Origin: Thermoplasmatota archaeon
GTDB lineage: Archaea; Thermoplasmatota; Thermoplasmata; Thermoplasmatales; Thermoplasmataceae
Direction of reading: 5' to 3'
Length of the DNA: 64,000 nt
NCBI GenBank assembly: GCA_023379845.1
Contig: JAMCPG010000042.1
Span: 19,187 to 83,186, forward strand
Program-made: the position numbers and the translations under genes
The notes under the pieces: generated by a model
What the model saw: only the letters and a program-made list of their open reading frames with translations
What the model was told of the DNA's origin: nothing
Database searches by the model: none
In this document: in pieces, positions 30,766 to 40,642 of the stretch
Position numbering within the stretch: position 1 is the first letter of the stretch
Layout of the letters: each line of letters starts with the position of its first letter

Positions 30766-30969
30766 CCTGCAATCAACTCCCCAGCAATTGAATCATGTTA
30801 TATATGAATGATCTGCACCACTTCCAAACGCAATTATTGATGCTGGCACACAGCCGTCATACAGAGCCAAATATAAACATTCATTTATATCATTATTTGG
30901 CGGAACATCCCTCGGATCCGCATAGGCAGCACTATAACCATTTAAGAATGTGCGCGACATTAGCTTGGC

Positions 30970-31542
30970 ATGCCTTCCAAAACCTACCTGGGTGTTGCAT
31001 ACAACGCCGAACATCCTGTGTACGTTCCTGCCGAAGACACATTTCTCCTTTTACGGGAAGCGAATTGCCATGGAAAGGTCCTGGAAATTGGCACTGGCTC
31101 GGGGCTGATAGCAATATACCTCGCGAAGCAGGGTTTGCAGGTTGACGCAGTAGACATATCAAAGCACGCGCTTGAATGTGCATCCGCAAACTGTGTTGCG
31201 AATGGCGTCAGTATAAGGCTTGTACAATCAGATCTCTTTCATGATGTTCGGGGAAAGTACGACACGATAATTTTTAACCCTCCATACCTGCCTGTTAACG
31301 ATCAGATCGAAGGAGCGGAAGCATGGAATGGAGGCAGCGACGGTTTCTATGTCATTAGGAGATTTCTTGAAGGTGCCCCTGATCACCTTTCGGAGTCGGG
31401 CGTGATATTCATGATACTATCTGATCTGACAGATATAAACAGCCTGATTAATGAGTTCAGTAACTTCATTTTTACGCGTCTGGGGAGTGAACATTTTGAA
31501 TCAGAAACAATTTACGCATATCAATTGAAGCTAGGGAGATAA
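30970..31542 (+). CDS. HemK/PrmC-type methyltransferase
   Basis: VLEIGTGSGLIAIYLA and IIFNPPYLPV (NPPY). Confidence 0.9.
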   Translation: MPSKTYLGVAYNAEHPVYVPAEDTFLLLREANCHGKVLEIGTGSGLIAIYLAKQGLQVDAVDISKHALECASANCVANGVSIRLVQSDLFHDVRGKYDTIIFNPPYLPVNDQIEGAEAWNGGSDGFYVIRRFLEGAPDHLSESGVIFMILSDLTDINSLINEFSNFIFTRLGSEHFESETIYAYQLKLGR

Positions 31543-31544
31543 CT

Positions 31545-32633
31545 GTGCCGACCATCGAGGAAAGAATCAAGGACATCCAGAACGAGATAAAGAAGACGCA
31601 GTATAACAAGGCTACCGAGCATCACATAGGTATACTCAAAGCCAAGATGTCCCAGCTCATTATCGAAGCCGAATCCCATAAGAAAGGGGGAGGTAAGGGA
31701 TTCTCCATCCAGAAGAGCGGCGATGCGACCGTTGCCCTGGTTGGTTTCCCTAACGTTGGAAAGAGCAGCCTGCTGAATAGGCTTACCAATTCCGACAGCG
31801 AGATTGGAAGCTACGCCTTCACGACACTGAAGGTGATTCCGGGTACCATGAAGTATAATGGCGCAATCCTGCAGATACTCGATCTCCCGGGGATCATAGA
31901 GAACGCAGCGTCAGGATCTGGAAGGGGAAGGGAAGTACTCAGTGCCGTCCGTGCTGCCGATCTTATTCTTCTTGTCACAGATGTGAAGAGCAGTGGCCTC
32001 AACACCATCATACTGGAATTGCGGAATGCCGGCATTGTTGTGGGCAGAAAGAAGAAGAACATCGCAATGAAGAAGACGGGGAGCGGAGGAATCAGGATAT
32101 ATTCCCCAAAGTCCATAAGCGTCAAGGAGGAAGAAATAAAGGAGATACTCAAGGAATTCAAGATAACGAACTGCGATCTTTACATAAGGGAGAATGTCGA
32201 CGTCGATGACATCATTGATTTTCTCCGTGGCAATACCATGCATGTTCCTGCAGTGATTGCGATCAACAAGAGCGACCTTCCACATGAAAGGCAACAGATA
32301 CTCAATTCACTTCCACCCAAGCTTGAATACATTTTTGTTTCAGCAAGCACCGGAGACGGCGTGGAAGACCTCAAGAACCTGATTTTCCAGGGCCTGAAAC
32401 TTGTGAGGATATACCTGAGAGAAAAATCCGGCGAAGTCGATTATGAGAGGCCTCTTATCCTTCGCGGGAAAGTAAGCGTAAGAGAGGTTTGCCGCAGGAT
32501 AAGCAGGGAGATGCTGTCCTCATTCAAATACGCAATAATCCTTAACAGCAAGAGGAAACAGAGTGAGATTAGGGCCGGCCTTGATTTTGAACTCAGGGAT
32601 GAAGATATTGTGACACTTGTTTCAAGGAACTGA
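31545..32633 (+). CDS. DRG-family GTPase (Obg-related, TGS domain)
   Basis: LVGFPNVGKSSLLNRLT, LDLPGIIENAASGSGRGREVLS, NKSDLP, C-terminal TGS-like; GTG start. Confidence 0.95.
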   Translation: MPTIEERIKDIQNEIKKTQYNKATEHHIGILKAKMSQLIIEAESHKKGGGKGFSIQKSGDATVALVGFPNVGKSSLLNRLTNSDSEIGSYAFTTLKVIPGTMKYNGAILQILDLPGIIENAASGSGRGREVLSAVRAADLILLVTDVKSSGLNTIILELRNAGIVVGRKKKNIAMKKTGSGGIRIYSPKSISVKEEEIKEILKEFKITNCDLYIRENVDVDDIIDFLRGNTMHVPAVIAINKSDLPHERQQILNSLPPKLEYIFVSASTGDGVEDLKNLIFQGLKLVRIYLREKSGEVDYERPLILRGKVSVREVCRRISREMLSSFKYAIILNSKRKQSEIRAGLDFELRDEDIVTLVSRN

Positions 32634-33539
32634 TCCAGGAGGTTTCTTAGCATCCTCTGTCATTTTGTTCTTCAGTTTCCAGTATGCCTCTTCGTAGGCT
32701 GCTGTAATCTCATGCACGATCTGGTTGAACTTCTCCAGATCATTGAAAAAGAATATGACCTTAACACTATTGTTATTGAATGTCTTTGTGAAGAAGTACG
32801 ACTGATATTCGAGCAGTCCAATCTTTTCCTTGATTTTATCTATTGAGGCGGTTGCCTCATTTATTATCTGCCTGATTGGCACGTCGGGATTAAAGCCAAT
32901 AAGAATGTTATATGATAAACGATTTTCGCTCACAAGGCTCGTAAATTGCGACTGGCCAAGTAGAGCCGTGTTAGGCAAATCCGTCACCAGGCCATCAGTC
33001 GTACGAACTTTTGTCGTCAGTATACTCACATCCAGAACTTCCCCTACAACCGGGTTGTTGAACAACCATGAGAAGAAAAATATCGGTTCCTTTGGCTTTA
33101 TAACGCCAGAACTTGAGAGCAACAGACCGGAGAGCAGGCTCGATACGGTATTCTGCAGGGCGAACGATATGATCAGGCCACCGATGGTTCCTCCTATTAG
33201 GGCTCCAGTCAGGCTTATTCCAATATACGCGAGAAATGCCGCGATTGCCCCGCCATAGATCACCGCCCTGAATAGTGTGTACAGGCCCCGGTAATTGCGT
33301 TTTCCCGGCTTGGAAGATGCCTTTTCGATGAAGATACCGATTGTCCTGTTGATAATGTGTGCAAACCCAAATATTACTATTGCTACGATTGCATAGAGAA
33401 TATATTTTCTATATGGAACAAGGATAGGCTCGTAAGTGGCGATAAAATCAAAGGCATACCCGGCAGCAATCACGATTACTATTGCTGCGACAATCACTAT
33501 GATTACCCTTCGAGTTTCCTTCCAGAAGCCGTTAGCCAT
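32622..33539 (-). CDS. MscS-family mechanosensitive channel
   Basis: TM3-like LTGALIGGTIGGLIISFALQNTVSSLLSGLLL and GEVLDVSILTTKVRTTDG beta domain. Confidence 0.9.
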   Translation of the reverse strand: MANGFWKETRRVIIVIVAAIVIVIAAGYAFDFIATYEPILVPYRKYILYAIVAIVIFGFAHIINRTIGIFIEKASSKPGKRNYRGLYTLFRAVIYGGAIAAFLAYIGISLTGALIGGTIGGLIISFALQNTVSSLLSGLLLSSSGVIKPKEPIFFFSWLFNNPVVGEVLDVSILTTKVRTTDGLVTDLPNTALLGQSQFTSLVSENRLSYNILIGFNPDVPIRQIINEATASIDKIKEKIGLLEYQSYFFTKTFNNNSVKVIFFFNDLEKFNQIVHEITAAYEEAYWKLKNKMTEDAKKPPGSVP

Positions 33540-33597
33540 CTAGGTAGCATTGGAACATCGCTAATAAATATTATATAGCAGAGCTGATGAAGAGTGC

Positions 33598-34062
33598 CTA
33601 CTGCGAAAGAAGGCGCCACATAACGTGTGCGTCCGAGGAGTCACTGTAATAGTTTCTCATGGTGGAGATGACGACAAACTTCAGCTTCCTGTAAAAGTTG
33701 ATTGCCTCGATATTGTCGATTCTTACTTCCAATCTAACACTCATCATCCCAAGCTGCATACATAGCTTGGTAAAGTCTTCCACCAGCGTGGTGCCGATAC
33801 CGATCTTCCTGAACGAGCTATCAACTGCAAGAAGAAGAATTCTTGCCTCGTTCGATGAATACTTTGCCCCCGCCAGAAAGCCGACAACCCTGTTTCCGAA
33901 TTGATATACCAGAAAGCCGTCCGGCCATTGCCTTGAGAGATCATAGATCAGGTCGACTCCGTAGTATTCGCTGAGCGAACTATTGGCAAGCTCCACTACG
34001 ACGTCAAGATCCGAATCCCTGAATTTTCTTACAAAGGCGTAATCGCCCTTTCCGGTCTGCAT
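33598..34062 (-). CDS. GNAT acetyltransferase (RimI-like)
   Basis: LLAVDSSFRKIGIGTTLVEDFTKLC acetyl-CoA motif A; VRIDNIEAINFYRKLKF. Confidence 0.88.
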   Translation of the reverse strand: MQTGKGDYAFVRKFRDSDLDVVVELANSSLSEYYGVDLIYDLSRQWPDGFLVYQFGNRVVGFLAGAKYSSNEARILLLAVDSSFRKIGIGTTLVEDFTKLCMQLGMMSVRLEVRIDNIEAINFYRKLKFVVISTMRNYYSDSSDAHVMWRLLSQ

Positions 34063-34335
34063 TTTTCCCCTTTGATGTTCCTTTAAGCCCCGCTCAATAC
34101 GCAAGGTGACAGGCTATGTGACGAGAGTGCATTTCTTTCTATTATATCATCATAACCAACTATCTCTATTATATTTATTGGTAATTCGTGTATCTGGAAC
34201 TTCACATATCTGATGGATTTTATGGGACCTCGAAAAAACCAGCTTTCATGTTACAGGAAACAGAGTAAATTATTCTTTGCTTTAATATTGATGAAACAAA
34301 GACCATTCCCGCTTTATAATCTAAAATCCAGGTAT

Positions 34336-34419
34336 GCAGGGGATGGGATTTGAACCCACGTATCCCTACGGAACCAGACCCTCAATCTGGCGCCTTTGAC
34401 CAATCTCGACAACCCCTGC
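34336..34419 (-). tRNA. tRNA-Leu (GAG)
   Basis: Reverse complement GCAGGGGTTGTCGAGATTGGTCAAAGGCGCCAGATTGAGGGTCTGGTTCCGTAGGGATACGTGGGTTCAAATCCCATCCCCTGC; long variable arm, anticodon loop TTGAGGG. Confidence 0.96.
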
Positions 34420-34601
34420 TCTCCCCCGGTAATTTTAAAATCGTATTTAATTTTGCGAACTTTCTCCGCATCAGCGAATGTTAAAATTTTCTACATGCAT
34501 ATCTGGAAACTGGGTGCACGAAGAACTCTGGGCTTCCTGTTGTTATCTGTCATCATTTTCATCATGATAATTATATATTGTTAATGCATTATACGAGGTT
34601 A

Positions 34602-35375
34602 ATGGTCAGAGAATGTAAGAGATGTGGAGCAATCAATGAGGACGTGCTCGAGAACTGCGTTATCTGCGCAGCTATTCTACCTCGCTCGGTTACAGCCGAG
34701 TCAAGAATAAGGATTGACAGGAGGGGCATCTTCACAAGGGGAATGGACTTCCTCAGGTATGCCATGCCCCTCATCATAATAGAAGAGATTCTGTACATTG
34801 TTGCGTCGCCATTTCAGGTCAACCTGCTTTTCAACACGTTCCAGCCATATTATAATCCTACCACCGTGACCATAGATGGCCCAAAACTTGCAAGCCAGAT
34901 GCCCTTGCTTGAGTATACGCTTATCGGCATGATTGTTATATCCATAGCCAGTTTCGTCATAATGAACCGCGGCTTCTCCATGATGAGGATAATCAACTCA
35001 GAGTACAGGACGGGCGTAACTGCAACTTACATCCTTTTTGTGGGGTTGGTTCTTCTTATTCCAGGGGCGATTGTTACTCTCGGCTTCCTGAACTCCTATT
35101 CGGCCACCCAGTTCAGTCTTGCATATCTCTCTGGACATTACCTAACGCTTATTGGCGGTCTCGCCCTTGTCATTTTGGGGGGCCTGGTAGGACTTGTTGG
35201 TTACATAATGGCATGCCTCACCGTTTATAAGCTGGGGGCAAGATTCAACTACGGTCCAGTGAAGATAGGAGCCGTTTTACTATTCCTTTTATCTTTCCTC
35301 GGAGCGATTATCCTTCTCTTCTCTCTCAGGACATTGAAGGCAAAAATACTCGGTGTAAAAGATGAATTCTCTTAA
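34602..35375 (+). CDS. Zinc-ribbon multi-TM membrane protein, hypothetical
   Basis: CKRCGAINEDVLENCVICAA followed by about 5 TM segments. Confidence 0.75.
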   Translation: MVRECKRCGAINEDVLENCVICAAILPRSVTAESRIRIDRRGIFTRGMDFLRYAMPLIIIEEILYIVASPFQVNLLFNTFQPYYNPTTVTIDGPKLASQMPLLEYTLIGMIVISIASFVIMNRGFSMMRIINSEYRTGVTATYILFVGLVLLIPGAIVTLGFLNSYSATQFSLAYLSGHYLTLIGGLALVILGGLVGLVGYIMACLTVYKLGARFNYGPVKIGAVLLFLLSFLGAIILLFSLRTLKAKILGVKDEFS

Positions 35376-35383
35376 TTTAATGT

Positions 35384-36433
35384 TCAGCTGGAGCCCGGTG
35401 GCTTCAACTTGTCAAAGTTCATCGATCCGCCGAATTTCTGGTAGTTGGTGACCCTTCTTTCGAAGAAATCAGTCTTGGTTGAATTCATCGCGGCGAAACT
35501 GTCAACCCATGGCATGGGATGTTTGATCTTTTCATAAGGAGGCTCAAGCCCGATAGATTCGGCCCGCATGTTGCCAAGATACTTGATGTAATTTTCAATG
35601 ATGTTATCCGAGAGCCCAAGTATCTGATTCCTTGTGACATATTTTCCCCAGGAAATTTCATGTTCCACAGCAGTCTTGAGCATTGATGAGAGTTCACCCT
35701 TTATTTCACTCGTGAACCACTCCGGGTTTTCATCCGCCAGAGTACGCAGTATGTGCGTAAAGAGTGCAAGGTGCGTGTTTTCATCTCTCTGGATAAGCCG
35801 AATTAAACTTACTGTTCCACCCATCTTGTCCTGCCTGCCAAGTGCATAGAAGAATGCGAAGCCGCTGTAGAAATATATTCCTTCTAGGAGGTAGTCGGCC
35901 ATGCAGGATCTCAGGAATGCACGTTCATTTGGGTTCTCTATAAACTCCTGGTACTGGTCTGTAATGAACTTATTCCTTGTGAGGAGGTTTGCATCATCCT
36001 TCCACATTGTGTATACCTCATCCCGCGTTATAGAATCAACGACCGATGTAAGGAGATAATCATAGCTCTGAGCATGTATCGTCTCAAAGAAGGCCTGCGT
36101 TTTCAGGCATGCGACGACTTCTGGCGCCGTTATGTAGAGGGCAAGTGCTCCCAGGTTATCGACCTGAATGCTGTCCAGAAAGATCAGGAACGCTAGTGTT
36201 TTCTTGTAAGCTGTCTGCTCAGCCTCAGTAAGTTTCGGATACTGCCTCTTATCGTCTCCAAGCGGTACCTCGTCTGGAATCCAGAAAAACTGGCGCATCT
36301 TCCTGTATAGCTGCTCTGCCCAGTCGTATTTCACGTTTGCAAATTCAATCAGGTTGGTTGATTTTCCTCCAACAAGTCTCTGGAACTTTAAATCCCTTGT
36401 TCCTTCAGGGTTGAATAAGAGCTTTTTCTGCAT
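35384..36433 (-). CDS. nrdB: Class I ribonucleotide reductase beta subunit (canonical R2)
   Basis: FLDSIQ, FFETIHAQSYDYL, LLEGIYFYSGF, QRDENTH: all six metal ligands and the radical Tyr present. Confidence 0.95.
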   Translation of the reverse strand: MQKKLLFNPEGTRDLKFQRLVGGKSTNLIEFANVKYDWAEQLYRKMRQFFWIPDEVPLGDDKRQYPKLTEAEQTAYKKTLAFLIFLDSIQVDNLGALALYITAPEVVACLKTQAFFETIHAQSYDYLLTSVVDSITRDEVYTMWKDDANLLTRNKFITDQYQEFIENPNERAFLRSCMADYLLEGIYFYSGFAFFYALGRQDKMGGTVSLIRLIQRDENTHLALFTHILRTLADENPEWFTSEIKGELSSMLKTAVEHEISWGKYVTRNQILGLSDNIIENYIKYLGNMRAESIGLEPPYEKIKHPMPWVDSFAAMNSTKTDFFERRVTNYQKFGGSMNFDKLKPPGSS

Positions 36434-36444
36434 TTTATGTCACC

Positions 36445-38700
36445 TCAAGCCTGACATGATTCGCATGCCTCTTCTTTGACTTCTTCCTCGTCCTTTGTGT
36501 AATTCCTGAAATAGTAGAGCGTCTTGACTCCCATTTTCCAAGCATCGTAGTAAAGGTTCATGAACTTTTCCTCATCAAGATCCTGCGTTGCATAAAGGTT
36601 CAGCGACTGGGACTGATCCAGGTGCCTTTGTCTGGCTGCAGCCGCCTTGATGCTCCATGTCTGGTCTATTGAATGCGCCTCCTTGTACAGTCGGGCATTT
36701 TCTGGTGTGAGTTCTGGTGCAACCCTCTTTATGAGAAAGCTTTTTTTCTCCTCGGTGAAAACCGGCTTGAAAATTGGATCGACGCTTGCTGTGGATCCAG
36801 CAATTACGCTCGTGCTGCCCGTTGGAGCAATCGCCATGAGGTATCCATTCCTGATCCCGGATGTCTTGACTTTCTCAGCCAGCTCCAGCCACTTCGGATC
36901 ATTATAGCCCCTGATCCTGAAATATTCACCGGTTTCCCAGTCACTGCCCTTGAACAGCGGATAGGATCCCCTCTCCCGGGCCAGATCACAGCTTGCTTTT
37001 ATTGCAGCATAGTTGATGTGTTCAAAGAGTTTGTCAGCAAACGAAACATGTTCTTCGGATTCCCAGTCTATGCCATTCTGAACGAGTAGCTGGTGATATC
37101 CTGACACTCCTACACCGATAGCCCTGTATCTCATGTTGGTCACTGTAGCCTGCGGAACCGGCAGGTTGTTGAGCGTAATGACATTGTCGAGCATCCTGAC
37201 CTGAACAGGAATAACCTCTGACAGCAGGTCCGGTGTATTAGTCCTGCCAAGGTTGATGGAGGACAAGTTGCATACAACCATGTCACCGGTCTTGTACTGC
37301 ATTGTTATCACGTCTTCATTGGTTTGTTCCTGTATCCGCACTGTGGAGGACTGATTCTGCGTTATTTCGGTGCAAAGGTTGGATGAATATATCATTCCAG
37401 AATGCTTGTTTGGATTCAACCTGTTAACCGTATCGCGATTGAAGAAAAATGGGCCTCCGGTCTCATACAGGCTTTTCAATATAAGGCCAATCAGCTCCAG
37501 CGAGCTAATCTCTTTCTTTGGCACGGTGGAATCTGCCACGCATTCAAGGTATCTTTTCTCGAACTCTTCCCCCCATGAATCTTCAAGGGTCCAACCCTTT
37601 CTTATCTTTACCTCATGAGGGTCGAAAAGGTACCAGCTTTCTCCTTTTTCAAGTCTTTTGTAAAAGAGATCCGGTACGCATATTCCGGGAAATATGTCAT
37701 GTGCTTTTCTTCTCTCATCACCGTTATTGGTTTTCAGATCCAGAAAGTCAATGATGTCTGTATGCCATATGTCGAGCCATATGCTTGCTGCACCCGCTCT
37801 CTGTCCGAGCTGGTTCACTGATACTGCTGTATCATTGTAAAGCCTGACCCATGGAACAACGCCGCTGCCCACGCCCGAATAATCCCTTATTGAGCTACCC
37901 AACCCTCTTATGTGACCCAGATATACGCCCATTCCACCACCATTCTGGGATATCTGCGCGAATGCAGTCAACCCATCAAATATGCCTGAGATGGAGTCAT
38001 CCGGGGTATCAATGAAGCATGAACTGAGCTGCCCTTTGGGTCTTCTGGCCTGGGCAAGGGTAGGCGTAGCCATTGTTATGTAGAGGTTCGATAAGACCTC
38101 ATAAAACTTCAATGCCCAATATACCCTGTCCGGCTTAGTTTCTGCAAGAGCAAGGTATATCGACACTCCCATAAAGATGTCCTGTGGGAGTTCAAACCAC
38201 TTGCCATCCTTTGACTGAATTGCATATCTGTCAACCAGGTGCTTCAGGCCCGGGTAGCTAAGAAGCAGATCCCTCTCCGGCCTGATAGCCTTTCCAAACA
38301 TCTCAAAGTCCTCATCAGAATATTCTGAGAGAACCTTGGAGTCATACCTGCCTTCAGCCACCAGTTGCTTTATCAATGTTTTAAAGTTTCCATACGCCTC
38401 ACCCCTCTGGAGTGCAGACTCCTTGTAAAGATGATGAAGCAGAAGCCTCGACGCAACAAAAGTCCAGTCAGGTTCTGACATTTTTACTTTCTCGTTTGCG
38501 ACCCTGATCAGCGTCTCTTGAATTGTTTTAGTGGAAATCCTCTCCGTGAAGTGTATCTGTGCATCAAGTTCAAGTTCCATCGGATCTACATTCAGCCCCT
38601 GGCAGGCTTTTTCAATCACCGACCGGATCTTTGTAACATCGATTGGCACTTCCTTTCCTTCTCTGTTTATCACCTTAGTGGGCTTCATTATAAATTCCAA
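36445..38700 (-). CDS. nrdA: Class I ribonucleotide reductase alpha subunit with N-terminal ATP cone
   Basis: SSCFIDTPDDSISGIF, SSNLCTEI (N-x-C-x-E type), KTLYYFRNY tyrosine pair, C-terminal CESCQA redox cysteines. Confidence 0.96.
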   Translation of the reverse strand: MEFIMKPTKVINREGKEVPIDVTKIRSVIEKACQGLNVDPMELELDAQIHFTERISTKTIQETLIRVANEKVKMSEPDWTFVASRLLLHHLYKESALQRGEAYGNFKTLIKQLVAEGRYDSKVLSEYSDEDFEMFGKAIRPERDLLLSYPGLKHLVDRYAIQSKDGKWFELPQDIFMGVSIYLALAETKPDRVYWALKFYEVLSNLYITMATPTLAQARRPKGQLSSCFIDTPDDSISGIFDGLTAFAQISQNGGGMGVYLGHIRGLGSSIRDYSGVGSGVVPWVRLYNDTAVSVNQLGQRAGAASIWLDIWHTDIIDFLDLKTNNGDERRKAHDIFPGICVPDLFYKRLEKGESWYLFDPHEVKIRKGWTLEDSWGEEFEKRYLECVADSTVPKKEISSLELIGLILKSLYETGGPFFFNRDTVNRLNPNKHSGMIYSSNLCTEITQNQSSTVRIQEQTNEDVITMQYKTGDMVVCNLSSINLGRTNTPDLLSEVIPVQVRMLDNVITLNNLPVPQATVTNMRYRAIGVGVSGYHQLLVQNGIDWESEEHVSFADKLFEHINYAAIKASCDLARERGSYPLFKGSDWETGEYFRIRGYNDPKWLELAEKVKTSGIRNGYLMAIAPTGSTSVIAGSTASVDPIFKPVFTEEKKSFLIKRVAPELTPENARLYKEAHSIDQTWSIKAAAARQRHLDQSQSLNLYATQDLDEEKFMNLYYDAWKMGVKTLYYFRNYTKDEEEVKEEACESCQA

Positions 38701-38819
38701 TCAATCTCTACCTCCAATCGCATGTACAAGGACATAGCCCTCAGTATACTGCAAATGTTTGTAACGTTTTCAATGTTCAAAGATATAAGTTATTTTTGAA
38801 AACCACATATGTTACCAGT

Positions 38820-38842
38820 CATGGTTAAATACCATAACCATG
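38820..38842. promoter_or_regulatory. Perfect 8-bp inverted repeat between R2-paralog and nrdA
   Basis: CATGGTTA-AATACCA-TAACCATG read directly. Confidence 0.6.
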
Positions 38843-38873
38843 TTTGAATACACACTTCAGAAATTATTGTGTT

Positions 38874-39878
38874 TTAGCGGGTTCTGATCTCGGAATAACT
38901 CTCAAACCATGGTATTGGTTGACCACCAACACCCGGAAACAGTGGGTCGAGCGAGAGCATCTTGAGCACCTTATTTGCCTGTGCCTGGGTGAATTTGGCA
39001 TTCATCAGGTTGTTAAGTCCAGGAATCATCCCTTCCGTGAGAAACTGGGTGAAATCGGTTTCCAGGTTGGTAAGATCCCTTATAAGCTTCACAACGTGAT
39101 CTTTTAGCTCTGTGGAATTGAGTGATTGGTTTTCCTCTAACAATTTATGGTATATTGAGGTTAAAATCTTGGAATGAACATCGAGATCCCTCTGAATATG
39201 CCTCAAAATCTCGAACGTTCCAGGTAGCCTACCTCTCCTGGTAAGGGAATAAACAAGGCTCAACTCAGATGGTATCATCACTACCTGTATGAAAAGGCTG
39301 ATAACAAGATCATCAATAAAATTGACCACAAGAGGCTTATTTGTGAACTCGAGGAATCTATTGTTGATCAACTTGTTTCTTTCCCGCATTTTCTCAATTG
39401 TTCTCCAAGAGTTGTATAATGGATCTCTTTCCTGTTGTGTCACGACTCCTCTGACTGCATTTGAAAGTGCATTTGTGTGATTAGCTGTCTGTGCGATCAT
39501 GGCAGAAGCAACAAGTGTACACTCAGGTGCAGTGAAGTACGGGACTATGACGTAATAATTGTCAAGTAACTCACTCTCGAGGAAAACAAGAGAAGCAAGC
39601 ACTCTTTCCACGGTTTTCCTTTCCACTTCAGATACCTGAGAGTAGTCCTTCTCATCCTTGGCCAAGCTGAATTGCTCTCCGTTCCAGTTATTAGCGATCG
39701 CTTTAGCATAGAAATCGTAGATATCCTGGTACTTAATCTCTCCAAGTTCCATAAGATTCGTGTTGCTTCCTGCTATTATTTTCCTTCGACTGATCCATCT
39801 GTCTCCAAGTTCATTAAACAGGAAGCTCCTGGAGAGTCTCTGCTGGAGCGTCAAACCAGATTCTGCGGGGTTTATCAT
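38874..39878 (-). CDS. R2-like (ferritin-fold) paralog of NrdB with degenerate metal site
   Basis: Ungapped alignment with NrdB from FLES...APE to IQRDLDVH; FTAPECTLVASAMIAQTANHTNALSNAV replaces ITAPEVVACLKTQAFFETIHAQSYDYLL. Confidence 0.9.
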   Translation of the reverse strand: MINPAESGLTLQQRLSRSFLFNELGDRWISRRKIIAGSNTNLMELGEIKYQDIYDFYAKAIANNWNGEQFSLAKDEKDYSQVSEVERKTVERVLASLVFLESELLDNYYVIVPYFTAPECTLVASAMIAQTANHTNALSNAVRGVVTQQERDPLYNSWRTIEKMRERNKLINNRFLEFTNKPLVVNFIDDLVISLFIQVVMIPSELSLVYSLTRRGRLPGTFEILRHIQRDLDVHSKILTSIYHKLLEENQSLNSTELKDHVVKLIRDLTNLETDFTQFLTEGMIPGLNNLMNAKFTQAQANKVLKMLSLDPLFPGVGGQPIPWFESYSEIRTR

Positions 39879-40642
39879 TTTTACCTCAATGTTTCATCAC
39901 AGCTCGACCTAATGGCGTAAAAACGTGAACTCGCTAATTCTGCCCCTTCTTACACCACTGAACGATTTTGTAGATATGCCAGATAATATGAAGGATATTA
40001 GTAGATTTTTCCTTTTTAAGAGAAAGTCAAGTTTAAGTGATAGTGTGCTGAATCTGCTGTATAATTGAAAGAACTGTTAAGAGCGTTCTAGAATGACAAC
40101 ATGTAAGGAAAGAGAAAGCACGTTGAACTGTCCCTTAACAGCGTTATGGACCAGGAGGCAAAGGAGCAGGCATTTTCTGCCATATAAGAGCGCTCTGACA
40201 ACGGGAAGGCAGGAATGAATGGAGAAGAGAACGCCGAAAACTAATGAGGGCGATCCTGTACCATGAAAACCGCAGATATGCCTTTCTAGATCTAGGCAAG
40301 GATATTCGAGAGATATTCCCGCGTTGAGAAGCCAATAGAATCCACGTTACTGGCATCATATATCGTGTATCCACAAGAAACTTCAGGGCAGTTCTCAAGA
40401 ACCCAGGCATTTAACAGAACACTTTTCACGTTGACTTTAGATGCCTGTTATTATGATTTTTCATCACCTGCTCAAGCCCTGCGCCTCATTGGATAAACGG
40501 TGACCTAATGGTTAGTCTAATCCTTTTCCCAGTTAACAGTCGAAAAACCAAGCCTCTCAGATCTCTGATAGTTAAGAATTCACCATCGTGGCAAGCATGT
40601 CATTTTGGCTGATATGGCAGCAGGAACCGCAGCTCCAAAAAG

